Source: Sabulicella glaciei (lineage in GTDB: Bacteria > Pseudomonadota > Alphaproteobacteria > Acetobacterales > Acetobacteraceae). Taken from it: a DNA stretch of 64,000 nucleotides. The stretch lies in contig NZ_JAPFQI010000017.1 in the NCBI RefSeq assembly GCF_026183895.1, positions 34,293 through 98,292 of the forward strand. Reading direction: 5' to 3'. This document shows, piece by piece, positions 1 through 13,247 of this stretch. Positions within the stretch are counted from its first letter, which is position 1. Every line of letters begins with the position of its first letter. The position numbers and the translations under genes were made by a program. Under the pieces are notes generated by a model. That model searched no databases and was not told where the DNA came from. It worked only from the letters and a program-made list of their open reading frames with translations.

Positions 1-969
1 TTCGTCGCGGCCTCCGCCTTCTTCACCGTTCACCAGACGCAGCAGGTGCTGATCACCCAGTTCGGCGAGCCGATCCGGGTGGTGCGGACGCCGGGGCTGA
101 ACGTGAAGGTGCCGCTGGTGCAGACCGTGATCCCCTTCGACCGGCGCCTGCTGGACTACGACGCGCCGGGCGAGGAGGTGATCCTGGGCGACCAGCGCCG
201 CCTCATCGTGGACAGCTTCACCCGCTACCGCATCACCGACCCGCTGCTGTTCTACCAAACGGTCGGCGCGGCCGAGCAGGGCATCCGCGCGCGGCTTTCC
301 TCCATCGTCTCGTCCTCGCTGCGCCGCGTGCTGGGCAGCGAGGGCCTCGTCAACGTGCTGTCCGCCGAGCGCGGGCGCGTGATGGGCGAGATCCGCCGCC
401 AGGTGGACGAGGAGGCGCGGCGCTTCGGCATCGAGGTGGTGGATGTCCGCATCCGCCGCGCCGACCTGCCGGACGAGAACACCCAGGCCATCCTCAACCG
501 GATGCAGTCCGAGCGTGAGCGCGTCGCCCGCGAGGCCCGCGCCGAGGGTGCAGAGGTCGCGGCTCGCGTCCGTGCCCAGGCGGACCGTGACCGCACGGTG
601 CTGCTCGCGGAGGCGGAGGCCAATGCCGCCATCCTGCGCGGCTCGGGCGAGCAGGAAGCGATCGGGGTCTTCGCGGAGGCGTTCCGCCGTGACCCGGAGT
701 TCTTCCAGTTCTGGCGCACCATGCAGGCCTACCGCGAGGTCTTCGCCAATGGCGAGAGCCGGATGGTGCTGACCCCGGAAAGCGATTTCTTCCGCTTCTT
801 CCGGGAAATCCCGACGATCGCCTCGCCTGCCGCCGCGGCGACGCTTCCGCCGGGCGGGGCCGCGCCGAATGGCGCCGCGCCGCAGCCGGCGGCGCCCCCC
901 GCGGCTCCGGCCGCCCAGCCGGAGCCGGCCACGCCTGCCCCGGCCGGGACTCCTGCCGAGGGGCGTTGA
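1..969 (+). CDS. hflC: HflC, membrane protease modulator (5' end outside window)
   Basis: The reading frame is open from base 1, so the true start lies upstream; a GTG at 46 is only an internal codon. The visible 322 residues begin with the end of an N-terminal membrane anchor, followed by an SPFH/Band-7 domain and an Ala/Glu/Arg-rich helical region (about residues 160-215) typical of the coiled-coil stalk of HflC. The last 40 residues are a Pro/Ala-rich tail. HflC partners HflK to form a periplasmic cage that controls the FtsH protease; hflK would be expected just upstream. The DegP-type protease gene follows on the same strand after 117 bases, a common arrangement. Confidence 0.93.
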   Translation, partial: FVAASAFFTVHQTQQVLITQFGEPIRVVRTPGLNVKVPLVQTVIPFDRRLLDYDAPGEEVILGDQRRLIVDSFTRYRITDPLLFYQTVGAAEQGIRARLSSIVSSSLRRVLGSEGLVNVLSAERGRVMGEIRRQVDEEARRFGIEVVDVRIRRADLPDENTQAILNRMQSERERVAREARAEGAEVAARVRAQADRDRTVLLAEAEANAAILRGSGEQEAIGVFAEAFRRDPEFFQFWRTMQAYREVFANGESRMVLTPESDFFRFFREIPTIASPAAAATLPPGGAAPNGAAPQPAAPPAAPAAQPEPATPAPAGTPAEGR

Positions 970-1086
970 CCCCTCGCCGGGCCAACCCCAACTCAGGGGT
1001 CGGCCCGCTGGCGCCTGCTGCGGTGCGGGTCTAGCTTTTCCCTCCTCGGGCGGACCCACGCCCGACCCCCCATTCGAGGTCACGCG

Positions 1087-2658
<1,572 letters not shown>

Positions 2659-3552
2659 TCAGCCCTTACTGAACTCTTCGCGCCGGTAACCCTGCGCGAA
2701 GAGCAGCGCCGAAAGGTCGCCATGCGTCACGATGTGGCGCGCGGCGGCCTGGACGGCGGGCTTGGCCCGGAAGGCCACGCCAAGCCCGGCCGCTTGGATC
2801 ATCGGCAGGTCATTGGCCCCGTCCCCCACGGCGCAGCTTTCCGCGAGGCTCAGCCCGCGCGCCGCCGCCAGGCGCTTCAGCGCCGCCAGCTTCGCATCCT
2901 TGTCCAGGATCGGCTCTGCCACGCGGCCGGTGAGTTGGCCGCCTTCCAGCAGCAGCGTATTGGAATGGTGCTCATGGAAGCCCATCCGCTCCGCCACGCG
3001 CCCGGTGAAGAAGGTGAAGCCACCGGACACCAGCGCCGTGTGCGCGCCATGCGCCCGCATGGTGGCGACCAGCGTGGCGGCGCCAGGCATCGCCTCCGTC
3101 GCCTGCCAGGTTTCCTCCAGCGCGGATTGGGGCAGGCCTTCCAGCATCGCCACGCGTTCGCGCAGCGCCGCCTTGAAATCCAGCTCGCCATTCATGGCGC
3201 GCGCGGTGATGGCGGAGACGCGCTCCTTCAGCCCGGCGGCGGCGGCCAGTTCGTCCAGGGTCTCACTCGTGACGACCGTGCTGTCCATGTCGGCGAGGAG
3301 CAGCTTCTTGCGCCGCCCCTCGGCGGGCTGCGCGAGGAGGTCCACGAGCGCACCGTTCAGCGCGACGCGGGCGGCGGCCACCGCTTGGTCAGGCGACAGG
3401 TCTTCGAAAGGCAGGTCGGCCGCCTCGCCTTCTGCCAGCCACTCGGGCGTCTCCAGCACGGCGCCGAGCGCGGACAAGGCGCCCCGCGCGGCGGCGAGAT
3501 GAGCGGGAACAAGGGCGCCCGCGGGCGCGATCAGGGTCAGGACATGCGGCAT
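2659..3552 (-). CDS. serB: phosphoserine phosphatase SerB
   Basis: A 297-residue HAD-superfamily phosphatase catalysing the last step of serine synthesis, O-phosphoserine to serine. The nucleophile motif DMDST lies at residues 88-92, motif II is the Ser of LVSGGFT (about 175), and motif III with the metal ligands is VGDGANDLPM (about 242-251). The N-terminal 70 residues are the ACT-like or extra domain of long bacterial SerB proteins. The stop codon abuts the degP stop codon with no gap (TGATCA), so the two genes converge without space for a separate terminator. The gene diverges from miaA across only 29 bases, which must hold both promoters. Confidence 0.94.
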   Translation of the reverse strand: MPHVLTLIAPAGALVPAHLAAARGALSALGAVLETPEWLAEGEAADLPFEDLSPDQAVAAARVALNGALVDLLAQPAEGRRKKLLLADMDSTVVTSETLDELAAAAGLKERVSAITARAMNGELDFKAALRERVAMLEGLPQSALEETWQATEAMPGAATLVATMRAHGAHTALVSGGFTFFTGRVAERMGFHEHHSNTLLLEGGQLTGRVAEPILDKDAKLAALKRLAAARGLSLAESCAVGDGANDLPMIQAAGLGVAFRAKPAVQAAARHIVTHGDLSALLFAQGYRREEFSKG

Positions 3553-3581
3553 GGCGGCCGGACCATGGCGGCGCCCCTGGC

Positions 3582-4523
3582 ATGAGGCAACCCCGCGCGA
3601 TCATCGTCGCCGGTCCCACCGCTTCCGGGAAGTCCGCCCTGGCTCTGGGGCTCGCGGAAGCGCTGGGCGGAACGGTGATCAACGCCGACGCCATGCAGTG
3701 CTACCAGGAGCTTCGCGTGCTGACTGCGCGCCCGACGCCGGAGGATGAGGCGCGCGTGCCGCACGCGCTCTATGGCGTCCTGCCCGCCGCGACGCCGGGA
3801 AGCGTGGCGTGGTGGCGCGAGGCGGCGCTGGCTTCCATGGCATCGACACGGCTGCCCATCCTTTGCGGCGGCACGGGGATGTATCTGCGCGCCCTGACCC
3901 AGGGCATCGCCGCCCTGCCCGAGGTGGCGCCCGAAGCGCGGGAGGAGGCGCGCTCCCTCCTCGCCGCGCTCGGTGCGCCTGGGCTGCACGCTCGGCTCCA
4001 TCCGGAGGATGCGGCGATGCTGCGCCCCTCCGACAGCCAGCGCATCGCCCGCGCCTTCGAGGTGTGGCGGAGTTCCGGCAAGCCGCTCGCTGCCTGGCAG
4101 CGCGAGGCGCCGGCGCTGCCCGCCGCCCCCTACGATTTCCGCGTCCTCCTGCTCGATCCCCCGCGGCCTTTGCTGCGCGAGGCCATCGTGGCGCGCTGGG
4201 CGGCGATGCTGGACGGCGGCGCCGTGGAGGAGGTGAGGGGACTGCTGGCCCAGGGCCTGGACCCCGTCCTGCCGGCGATGCGCGCCCATGGCGTGCCGGA
4301 ACTCGCCGCGATGCTGCGAAACGAGGCCACGCTGGAGGATGCATCCCGCCGGGCCATCGCCAATACCGGCGCCTATACGCGGCGCCAGGCGACGTGGTTT
4401 CGGCATCAGGCGCTGGCACCTTCCGAGGCGGTGCATAGCATCAATGCGCGTATCGCGGGTCTGTCGCAATTTTCGCAAAGCCAACGCGATCAAATCTTCG
4501 CTTTTGTTGACGGGACCGGTTGA
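3582..4523 (+). CDS. miaA: tRNA dimethylallyltransferase MiaA
   Basis: A 313-residue enzyme that transfers a dimethylallyl group to N6 of A37 in tRNAs reading UNN codons. The P-loop GPTASGKS sits at residues 11-18, the substrate motif NADAMQCY at about 34-41, and GGTGMYLRAL, contacting the tRNA and prenyl donor, in the middle. The length matches the family. The start ATG lies 29 bases from the divergent serB start. The next gene downstream is ilvB, 61 bases away on the same strand. Confidence 0.95.
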   Translation: MRQPRAIIVAGPTASGKSALALGLAEALGGTVINADAMQCYQELRVLTARPTPEDEARVPHALYGVLPAATPGSVAWWREAALASMASTRLPILCGGTGMYLRALTQGIAALPEVAPEAREEARSLLAALGAPGLHARLHPEDAAMLRPSDSQRIARAFEVWRSSGKPLAAWQREAPALPAAPYDFRVLLLDPPRPLLREAIVARWAAMLDGGAVEEVRGLLAQGLDPVLPAMRAHGVPELAAMLRNEATLEDASRRAIANTGAYTRRQATWFRHQALAPSEAVHSINARIAGLSQFSQSQRDQIFAFVDGTG

Positions 4524-4584
4524 CGCGCTGCAGCACGGGGCCTAGTTGGCGGTCATTGGAGCCGTGAAAGGAATCGGAGCCGCC

Positions 4585-6386
<1,802 letters not shown>

Positions 6387-6387
<1 letters not shown>

Positions 6388-6890
6388 TGCAGCGCAGTGC
6401 CACCATCGCCGTCCTCGTGGAGAACGAGGCCGGGGTCCTCGCCCGCGTCATCGGCCTGTTCTCCGGCCGCGGCTACAACATCGACAGCCTGACCGTCGCC
6501 CCGGTGGACGAGGCGGGCAAGCTGTCGCGCATCACCGTCGTCACCTCGGGCACGGAGATGGTGATCGAGCAGATCAAGGCGCAGCTCGATCGGCTGGTGC
6601 CCGTGCACCGCGTCAGCGACCTGACGCTGGAAGGCCCGCACCTGACGCGGGAGCTGGCGCTGATCAAGGTCACGGGCCGGGGCGAGCACCGGGTGGAGGC
6701 GCTGCGCCTCGCCGACGCCTTCCGCGCCCGGGTGGTCGACGCGACCACGGAAAGCTTCGTCTTCGAGATGACGGGCAATGCCGAGAAGATCGAGGCATTC
6801 CTGGCGCTGATGCGGCCCCTGGGCCTGGCCGAGGTGTCGCGCACCGGGGCGGTGGCGATCGCGCGGGGCAGTTCCGCGCTCGCGGCCTGA
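6387..6890 (+). CDS. ilvH: acetolactate synthase regulatory (small) subunit
   Basis: A 167-residue partner of IlvB. The N-terminal ACT domain begins VLVENEAGVLARVIGLFSGR, the site where valine binds for feedback inhibition. The C-terminal half is the ALS_ss_C domain. The start overlaps the ilvB stop (TGATG), so the two subunits are almost certainly cotranslated. The length is normal for the family. Confidence 0.95.
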
Positions 6891-6945
6891 AACCTTGGGC
6901 GGCATGGCGTACTTCGCGGCTTGCACCCCATCGGAACCATCCGCC

Positions 6946-7968
6946 ATGCGCCTCTTCGCCTGCCAGGAGTGCCGCAACCTCCTGCACTTCGAGAACGTCG
7001 TCTGCGCATCCTGCTCCTCCGCCCTCGGCTACCTGCCGGGGCCGGGCGTGCTTTCCGCCTTCCGCGACGGCAAGGCGCGGGCGGACGAGAAGCCCTGGAA
7101 GAACTGCGCCAATTCCGTCCACGGCGTTTGCAACTGGATGCTGCCCGTGGAGGACGAGAACGAGTTCTGCACGGCCTGCCGCCACAACCGCGTCGTTCCG
7201 GACCTGTCGGTGGAGGGCAACCTGCCGCTCTGGCAGAAGCTGGAGATCGCCAAGCGCCGCCTGATCTACACGCTGGACCGGCTGCGCCTGCCCCACGACC
7301 CGGAGGAGCTGCGCTTCGAGTTCCTGGCCGACACGCCCGAGCACCGGGTGATGACCGGCCATGCCGACGGCCTCGTCACCATTGCCCTGGCGGAGGCGGA
7401 TGACGCGGAGCGGGAGAAGCGCCGCAACGAGCTGCACGAGCCCTACCGCACCCTGCTGGGCCACATGCGGCACGAGGTCGGCCACTACTACCACACCGTT
7501 CTGGTGGAGCGGGAAGGGCGGACCGAGGAGTTCCGCGACCTGTTCGGCGACGAGACGCAGGACTACGCCGCCGCGCTGAAGGCACATTACGACAAGCCGC
7601 CCTCGGACGACTGGCGCGGCGAGTTCATCAGCCACTACGCCGCCGCCCACCCGCACGAGGACTGGGCCGAGAGCTTCGCCCACTACCTCCATATGGTGGA
7701 CAGCCTGGAGATGGCCGCGAGCTTTGGCATGAGCGTCCGTCCGCGCCTGGACAAGGAGGGCGTGATGGAGGCCGAGGTGGACTTCAACCCCTACAAGGCG
7801 AGCATGGAGGACATCCTCCTGGCCTGGACGCCACTCACCGTCGCGATGAACGCGATGAATCGCTGCATGGGCACGCCGGACCTCTACCCCTTCGTGCTGA
7901 GCGACAAGGTTGCCGAGAAGCTCGGATTCATCCATCGGATCATTCAGGAGCGACCGCCCCTTCAATAG
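6946..7968 (+). CDS. putative zinc-binding metallopeptidase (COG4307-like)
   Basis: A 340-residue soluble protein without a signal peptide. The N-terminus is a zinc ribbon: CQECRNLL...CASC at about residues 5-22, with a second cysteine cluster (CANSVHGVC...CTAC) at about 50-78. A metallopeptidase motif HEVGHYY lies near residue 185, with a downstream HPHEDWAESFAHYLH segment that could supply the third ligand. This matches the uncharacterised putative zinc-binding metallopeptidase family. The start at 6946 was chosen because it gives the cysteine-rich N-terminus; an in-frame ATG at 6904 would add 14 unlikely residues. It sits between ilvH and ilvC on the same strand. Substrate unknown. Confidence 0.8.
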   Translation: MRLFACQECRNLLHFENVVCASCSSALGYLPGPGVLSAFRDGKARADEKPWKNCANSVHGVCNWMLPVEDENEFCTACRHNRVVPDLSVEGNLPLWQKLEIAKRRLIYTLDRLRLPHDPEELRFEFLADTPEHRVMTGHADGLVTIALAEADDAEREKRRNELHEPYRTLLGHMRHEVGHYYHTVLVEREGRTEEFRDLFGDETQDYAAALKAHYDKPPSDDWRGEFISHYAAAHPHEDWAESFAHYLHMVDSLEMAASFGMSVRPRLDKEGVMEAEVDFNPYKASMEDILLAWTPLTVAMNAMNRCMGTPDLYPFVLSDKVAEKLGFIHRIIQERPPLQ

Positions 7969-7972
7969 GTGA

Positions 7973-9028
<1,056 letters not shown>

Positions 9029-9041
9029 TCCGGCGTGAGGA

Positions 9042-9072
9042 GGCCCGGCGGGACCACCCGCCGGGCCTTTTT
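9042..9072 (+). terminator. intrinsic terminator after ilvC
   Basis: A perfect 11-bp GC stem (9042-9052 with 9057-9067) with a four-base loop is followed by five T residues. It lies 13 bases past the ilvC stop codon. The stem reads GGCCCGGCGGG on the left arm. Confidence 0.95.
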
Positions 9073-9076
9073 CGTT

Positions 9077-9508
9077 TCAGCGGACCGCGACCTGGACCAT
9101 GTCCGGTTCCGCCCCGCGCGCCATGCCCGCATTGACGACGCGGATTCGGTTTGCCGGAATTCCGCGCTCGATCATCGCCTGGCGGATCGCCTGGGCGCGC
9201 GAGCGGGCCACCTGCGTGCCCTGTCGGTTCGCATAGGTCGTGATCGTCATGCGGGTGCGGGGGTTGTCGTTCAGCCGGTCCACCGCCGGGCCCAGATTGG
9301 CCATCGCTTCGTCGGGCAGGGTGCTCGAGGTCGGATCGAAGCGCACATGCGTCACGCGGCCATCGCCGGTGGGCGCGGCGGGGGGCGGGGGCGCGGCGGC
9401 AACCGGCGCGGATTGCGGCGCCACCGGACGGGCCGGGGGCGCCGGGTTGGCGCAGGCGGCGAGAAGCGCCGTGACGGCGAGGGCGGCGAAAAGCGGCTTC
9501 TGGATCAT
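9077..9508 (-). CDS. OmpA-family lipoprotein
   Basis: A 143-residue protein with a lipoprotein signal peptide; the lipobox is LAAC at about residues 16-19. A Pro/Ala linker follows, then a C-terminal OmpA-like domain of about 95 residues with the pattern VRFDPTSSTLPDEAMANL...ITTYANRQGTQVARSRAQAIRQAMIERGI that usually binds peptidoglycan. The ATG at 9508 is preceded by a GGAGG site. An upstream in-frame start at 9550 would destroy the signal peptide. It is followed upstream by a second protein of the same design, suggesting an old duplication. It likely helps tether the envelope to the cell wall. Confidence 0.85.
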   Translation of the reverse strand: MIQKPLFAALAVTALLAACANPAPPARPVAPQSAPVAAAPPPPAAPTGDGRVTHVRFDPTSSTLPDEAMANLGPAVDRLNDNPRTRMTITTYANRQGTQVARSRAQAIRQAMIERGIPANRIRVVNAGMARGAEPDMVQVAVR

Positions 9509-9579
9509 TGGCGGCCTCCGGTTGGGGCAGGGTTGCCCTATTCCCAACACGGAGGCCAGGGGGAGGGTTGTGCCCGCCC

Positions 9580-10053
9580 TCAGTTCCTCGCGCCGTCGAG
9601 GCGCACTTCGACCCGGCGGCTTTCCAGATCCTCCATGCCCGGCGTCGGCCCGCGGCTCGCTCGGCGAAGGCGGCTGGCCGGCAGGCCCTGTTCCACCAAG
9701 TAGTCATAGACCACGCGGGCGCGGAGGCGGGACAGCAACACATTCGCCTCGCCCGTGCCGCGCGGCGAGGCATAGCCAACGATGAGCAGCCGGCCCGAGG
9801 GATGCGCCTTCGCCCGCGCCGCCAATTCCCGAAGCGCCTCCTCGGCCTGGTCGTCCATGTCAGCGGACCAGGGCTGGAAGAAGACAGGCAGAGCCGAGGG
9901 GCGCGCGGGCGCGGGGGTGGCTGAGGAGGGTGCCGGTGCGGCCGGCGCGGCCGCGACCGGGGCGGCGGCTGGCGAAGCGGCGACCGGCGCCTCGCCCCGT
10001 GGGGCGCAGGCAGCGAGGCCGGTCACGGCAAGCAGGGCAAGGGCGAGGCGCAT
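9580..10053 (-). CDS. OmpA-family lipoprotein, paralogue of the next gene
   Basis: A 157-residue protein with a signal peptide and lipobox (LAAC at about residues 13-16), a 35-residue Ala/Pro linker and a C-terminal OmpA-like domain (LLIVGYASPRGTGEANVLLSRLRARVVYDYLVEQG...SRRVEVRL). The design mirrors the shorter lipoprotein downstream on the same strand, 71 bases away. The ATG at 10053 was chosen because longer in-frame starts lack a signal peptide. It diverges from the allantoinase gene across 93 bases. Confidence 0.82.
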   Translation of the reverse strand: MRLALALLAVTGLAACAPRGEAPVAASPAAAPVAAAPAAPAPSSATPAPARPSALPVFFQPWSADMDDQAEEALRELAARAKAHPSGRLLIVGYASPRGTGEANVLLSRLRARVVYDYLVEQGLPASRLRRASRGPTPGMEDLESRRVEVRLDGARN

Positions 10054-10146
10054 GGTGGATTCTTTCCCGATATGGGACAGATTTTGCGTCGCTCCCGACC
10101 CTTTGTCACCCTTGACCCCGGGACCCCCGGCCGGAACTCTCCCGCC

Positions 10147-11064
10147 ATGACCCGCATCGGCGACGACAGCAGCTTCTTCCCCCGCGATTTCGCGGGCTAC
10201 GGCCCGCATCCGCCCGATCCGCACTGGCCGAATGGCGCGCGGGTCGCCCTGTCCTTTGTCCTCAACTACGAGGAAGGGGGCGAGAACACTGTCCTGAACG
10301 GGGATGCGGGCAGCGAGATCTACCTGCACGAGGTCCCGGGCGGCCAGCCGCTCCTTGGCGCGCGGAACCGGACGGTGGAAAGCCAGTTCGACTACGGCGC
10401 CCGCGCCGGGGTGTGGCGCGTGCTGCGCCTCTTCGCGCAGCGGGATCTGCGCTTCACCGTCTACGGCGTGGGCCGCGCCCTGGAACTCAACCCCGCCGCC
10501 GCCCGCGCCTTCGTCGATGCGGGGCACGAGGTGGCGAGCCATGGCTGGCGCTGGATCGACTACCACGGCATGCCCGAGGCGAAGGAGCGCGAGGAGATCG
10601 CCCGCTGCGTCGAGGTGATCGAGCGGCTGTGCGGCAAGTCGCCGGTGGGATGGTACACGGGGCGGATCAGCCCCAACACGCGTCGCCTCGTCGCCGCGCA
10701 TGGCGGCTTCCTCTACCAGTCCGACGCCTATGACGACGACCTGCCGCATTACGTGGATGTCGCGGGCAAGCCCGAACTCATCATCCCCTACACGCTCGAC
10801 AACAACGACATGAAGTTCGCCGTGCCGCCCGGCTTCGGCGACCCGGACGGGTTCGAGCGCCACCTGCGCGACGCGCTGGAACAGCTGCGCGAGGAGGGCG
10901 GGCGCATGATGAGCGTCGGGCTGCATTGCCGCATCGTCGGCCGTCCCGGTCGCGCCCGTGCCCTTTCGCGCTTCCTGGACCATGTCCGGTCCTGCCCGGA
11001 CGTGTGGGTCGCGACGCGCGAGGAAATCGCCCGCCACTGGTGGGCAACGCATCCCCCGCGCTGA
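10147..11064 (+). CDS. puuE: allantoinase PuuE-type polysaccharide deacetylase
   Basis: A 305-residue NodB-fold hydrolase. The opening segment (PPDPHWPNGARVALSFVLNYEEGGE) and the metal-site region GHEVASHGWRW are typical of the metal-independent allantoinase PuuE rather than chitin deacetylases. It would hydrolyse allantoin to allantoate in purine degradation in the cytosol; no signal peptide is seen. No other ureide gene lies nearby. The start ATG at 10147 matches the family N-terminus; upstream in-frame sequence is the divergent promoter region. Confidence 0.83.
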   Translation: MTRIGDDSSFFPRDFAGYGPHPPDPHWPNGARVALSFVLNYEEGGENTVLNGDAGSEIYLHEVPGGQPLLGARNRTVESQFDYGARAGVWRVLRLFAQRDLRFTVYGVGRALELNPAAARAFVDAGHEVASHGWRWIDYHGMPEAKEREEIARCVEVIERLCGKSPVGWYTGRISPNTRRLVAAHGGFLYQSDAYDDDLPHYVDVAGKPELIIPYTLDNNDMKFAVPPGFGDPDGFERHLRDALEQLREEGGRMMSVGLHCRIVGRPGRARALSRFLDHVRSCPDVWVATREEIARHWWATHPPR

Positions 11065-11125
11065 GGCCTTCCCTTTCGTTGGGAAGCCGTCCCATCATTG
11101 CCTCCTTGGACGGAGAAAGAATCCA

Positions 11126-11581
11126 ATGGGGAAGTGGGGAATCGGCCTCGTGATGCTGGGCCTGGCCGCAGGCGCGGCGCTGGCCCAGACACCGGCGCAG
11201 ATCGTGCAGGAACGGCGCGAGGGTCTTCGGCGCGTGGGCGCGACGATGGAAGCGGTGCAGCAGAGCGTGCAGGGACGCGGCGACCCGACCGCCCTCGCGC
11301 CACGCATCGCCGAGGCGCATGACTTCTTCGCGCAGGGTTTCCCCGCGCGTTTCCCGACCGGCACCCAGCAGGGCACACCAGGGCTGGAAACGCGCGCCCT
11401 GCCGGGGATCTGGGTCGATTCGGACGGCTTCCATCGGGCCGGGCAGGGGGTGGTCACTGCCCTGGCCAATCTGCGCGACGCCGCCGCCTCCGGCGACCGG
11501 GCCGCGACGGCCACGGCCTTCCAGGCAGCAGGCGCGGCCTGCGGCAATTGCCACCGGCCGTTCCGCGCCCCGGCGCGCTAG
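11126..11581 (+). CDS. class II-type cytochrome c
   Basis: A 151-residue periplasmic protein with a signal peptide ending ALAQ (about residue 21). A four-helix-bundle-like body carries a single haem attachment motif CGNCH close to the C-terminus (about 138-142). That placement is the hallmark of cytochrome c prime/c556 proteins. The start ATG has a GGAGAAAG site. Its stop codon shares the CTAG palindrome with the stop of the convergent cytochrome b561 gene, so the two are tail to tail with a three-base overlap; they may work as an electron-transfer pair. Confidence 0.87.
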   Translation: MGKWGIGLVMLGLAAGAALAQTPAQIVQERREGLRRVGATMEAVQQSVQGRGDPTALAPRIAEAHDFFAQGFPARFPTGTQQGTPGLETRALPGIWVDSDGFHRAGQGVVTALANLRDAAASGDRAATATAFQAAGAACGNCHRPFRAPAR

Positions 11582-12237
11582 CCCAGGTAGGAAGCCCCCG
11601 CCACCAGCGCCGCGCTGAGAGCAAGCAGCGCGGCGCCGAGGGCGGGGTGCGCGATGCGCGGGCCCCGCACCTCCGGCGGCAGGGTCTTGGTGCCGGTGAT
11701 CATGGCGCGGACGAGATTCTGGCCCTTCAGCACGCGATAGGCCAGCACCGCGAGGACGTGCAGCACGACAAGCCCGACGATCCACCAATAGATCGCGTAG
11801 TGCCAGGAGGTGAGCCAGTCGCTCGTTTCCTTGGTCACCAGGAAGCGCAGCGGCCCGGCCTGGAAGCTGTCGTCGTTGCTGAACAGGCCGAGGGACGCCT
11901 GGGCCCCTAGCAGCAGCAGGAATGCCACGACGATCCAGCCCCCGGCGGCGTTGTGCGTCACCTCCCGGTCTGCCTCCCGCCGGTGCAGGTGCGACAGGTG
12001 GCGCAGCCCCTGCAGCGGCGGCTTGAGAAAGGAGCGGAACTGCGCGCTCTCGCTGCCGAAGAGGCCCCAGAGCAGGCGGAACACCACGAGGGTCAGCACC
12101 GAGTAGCCGATCAGCGTGTGTAGGCGGAACCAGTGCTGGGTGATCGTCACCCAGGCCAGCGGCACCAGCAGCGCCAGCCCCCAGTGGACCAGCCGGATCC
12201 AGGGATCCCAGACCCGCACGCGCCGCCCTGCTTCCAT
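11578..12237 (-). CDS. cytochrome b561-family membrane protein
   Basis: A 219-residue integral membrane protein. It begins VRVWDPWIRLVHWGLALLVPLAW, the usual first helix of di-haem cytochrome b561/NiFe-hydrogenase b-type subunits, with His near residue 18. Further His residues (HTLIGYSVL, SWHYAIYWW, VLHVLAVLAYR) fit four haem-ligand helices, and a last helix near residues 195-215 is hydrophobic. It probably passes electrons from quinol to a periplasmic cytochrome such as the convergent class II cytochrome c. Confidence 0.85.
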   Translation of the reverse strand: MEAGRRVRVWDPWIRLVHWGLALLVPLAWVTITQHWFRLHTLIGYSVLTLVVFRLLWGLFGSESAQFRSFLKPPLQGLRHLSHLHRREADREVTHNAAGGWIVVAFLLLLGAQASLGLFSNDDSFQAGPLRFLVTKETSDWLTSWHYAIYWWIVGLVVLHVLAVLAYRVLKGQNLVRAMITGTKTLPPEVRGPRIAHPALGAALLALSAALVAGASYLG

Positions 12238-12264
12238 GCCCGCACCCCCGATGATGTGACGATG

Positions 12265-13245
12265 CTAGCGCGCCAGTTCGGGGTTCACCATCATCGCCGG
12301 GTCGGGGCGCCCATCCAGCACGTCCAGGATGTTCTGCGCCGCGATCCGCGCCATGCGCGCCAAGCCTTCCTCCGTCGAGGCGGCGAGGTGCGGGGACAGG
12401 ATCACCTCCGGCCGCTTGAGAAGGGGGTTGTCCGGCAGGCAAGGCTCCACCTCCAGCACGTCGGAGCCGAAGCCGTGCAGCCGCCCGGCCCCCAGCGACG
12501 CCAGCAGCGCTGCCTCGTCCACCACAGGGCCGCGCGCCGTGTTCACGACGATCGCGCCGGGCTTCAGCGCGGCGAAGGCCTCCGCATCCATCAGGTGGCG
12601 CGTCGCTTGGGACAGGGGGCAGTGCAGCGTCACCACGTCCGCTTCCGCGAGGGCGGAATGAAGGTCGCGCGCCGGGACCACTCCATCCGCCGCCAGCCGC
12701 GCCGGGGTGTAGCCGGGGTCCAGCACCAGGACGCGCATCCCGAAGGCCTGGCAGTAACGCGCGACCCGCGTGCCGATGCGCCCGTACCCCACCACCAGCA
12801 CGGTGCGCCCATGCAGGTCGGCCATCGCAAGCGGCCCGCCCTTGCCGAGCGATTCCGGCCACCACCCGCCCGCCTTCACGCGGGCGTCGAACTGAACCGC
12901 TCGCCTCGCCAGGGCGAGCATGAGCATCATGGCGTGCTCGGCCACCGACAGGTCGTTGGAGCCGTTGGCGACCATCACCGCCACTCCCCGCGCGGTGCAG
13001 GCGGGGATGTCCACCGTGTCGAAGCCGACGCCGTAGCGTGAGACGCAGCGCAGGCCCGGCGCGGCCTCCAGCGTCGCGGGATCCACGCGTTCCAGCCAGC
13101 ACAGCACCGCTTCCGCCGCGCGCAGCGCCGCGTGGAACTGCGGCACGGGCGGGTCGTGCAGCGTGGTCAAGGCGATGTCGGGCCGTGCCTCCAAAAGGGC
13201 GCGGCCGGCGGGGTGAAGATCGCGGCAGAGCAGAACCTGGCGCAT
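12265..13245 (-). CDS. D-2-hydroxyacid dehydrogenase (SerA-like)
   Basis: A 326-residue NAD-dependent dehydrogenase. The NAD-binding motif is VVGYGRIGTRVARY, the substrate Arg lies in NTARGPVVDE and the catalytic His in SPHLAAST. The family includes phosphoglycerate dehydrogenase, glyoxylate/hydroxypyruvate reductase and others; the lack of an ACT domain argues against a regulated SerA. A GTG at 13251 overlaps the upstream stop by four bases (GTGA) and is a second possible start. The gene follows a Bug-type solute-binding protein gene, so it may act on an imported hydroxy acid; that is inference. Confidence 0.82.
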   Translation of the reverse strand: MRQVLLCRDLHPAGRALLEARPDIALTTLHDPPVPQFHAALRAAEAVLCWLERVDPATLEAAPGLRCVSRYGVGFDTVDIPACTARGVAVMVANGSNDLSVAEHAMMLMLALARRAVQFDARVKAGGWWPESLGKGGPLAMADLHGRTVLVVGYGRIGTRVARYCQAFGMRVLVLDPGYTPARLAADGVVPARDLHSALAEADVVTLHCPLSQATRHLMDAEAFAALKPGAIVVNTARGPVVDEAALLASLGAGRLHGFGSDVLEVEPCLPDNPLLKRPEVILSPHLAASTEEGLARMARIAAQNILDVLDGRPDPAMMVNPELAR

Positions 13246-13247
13246 GG

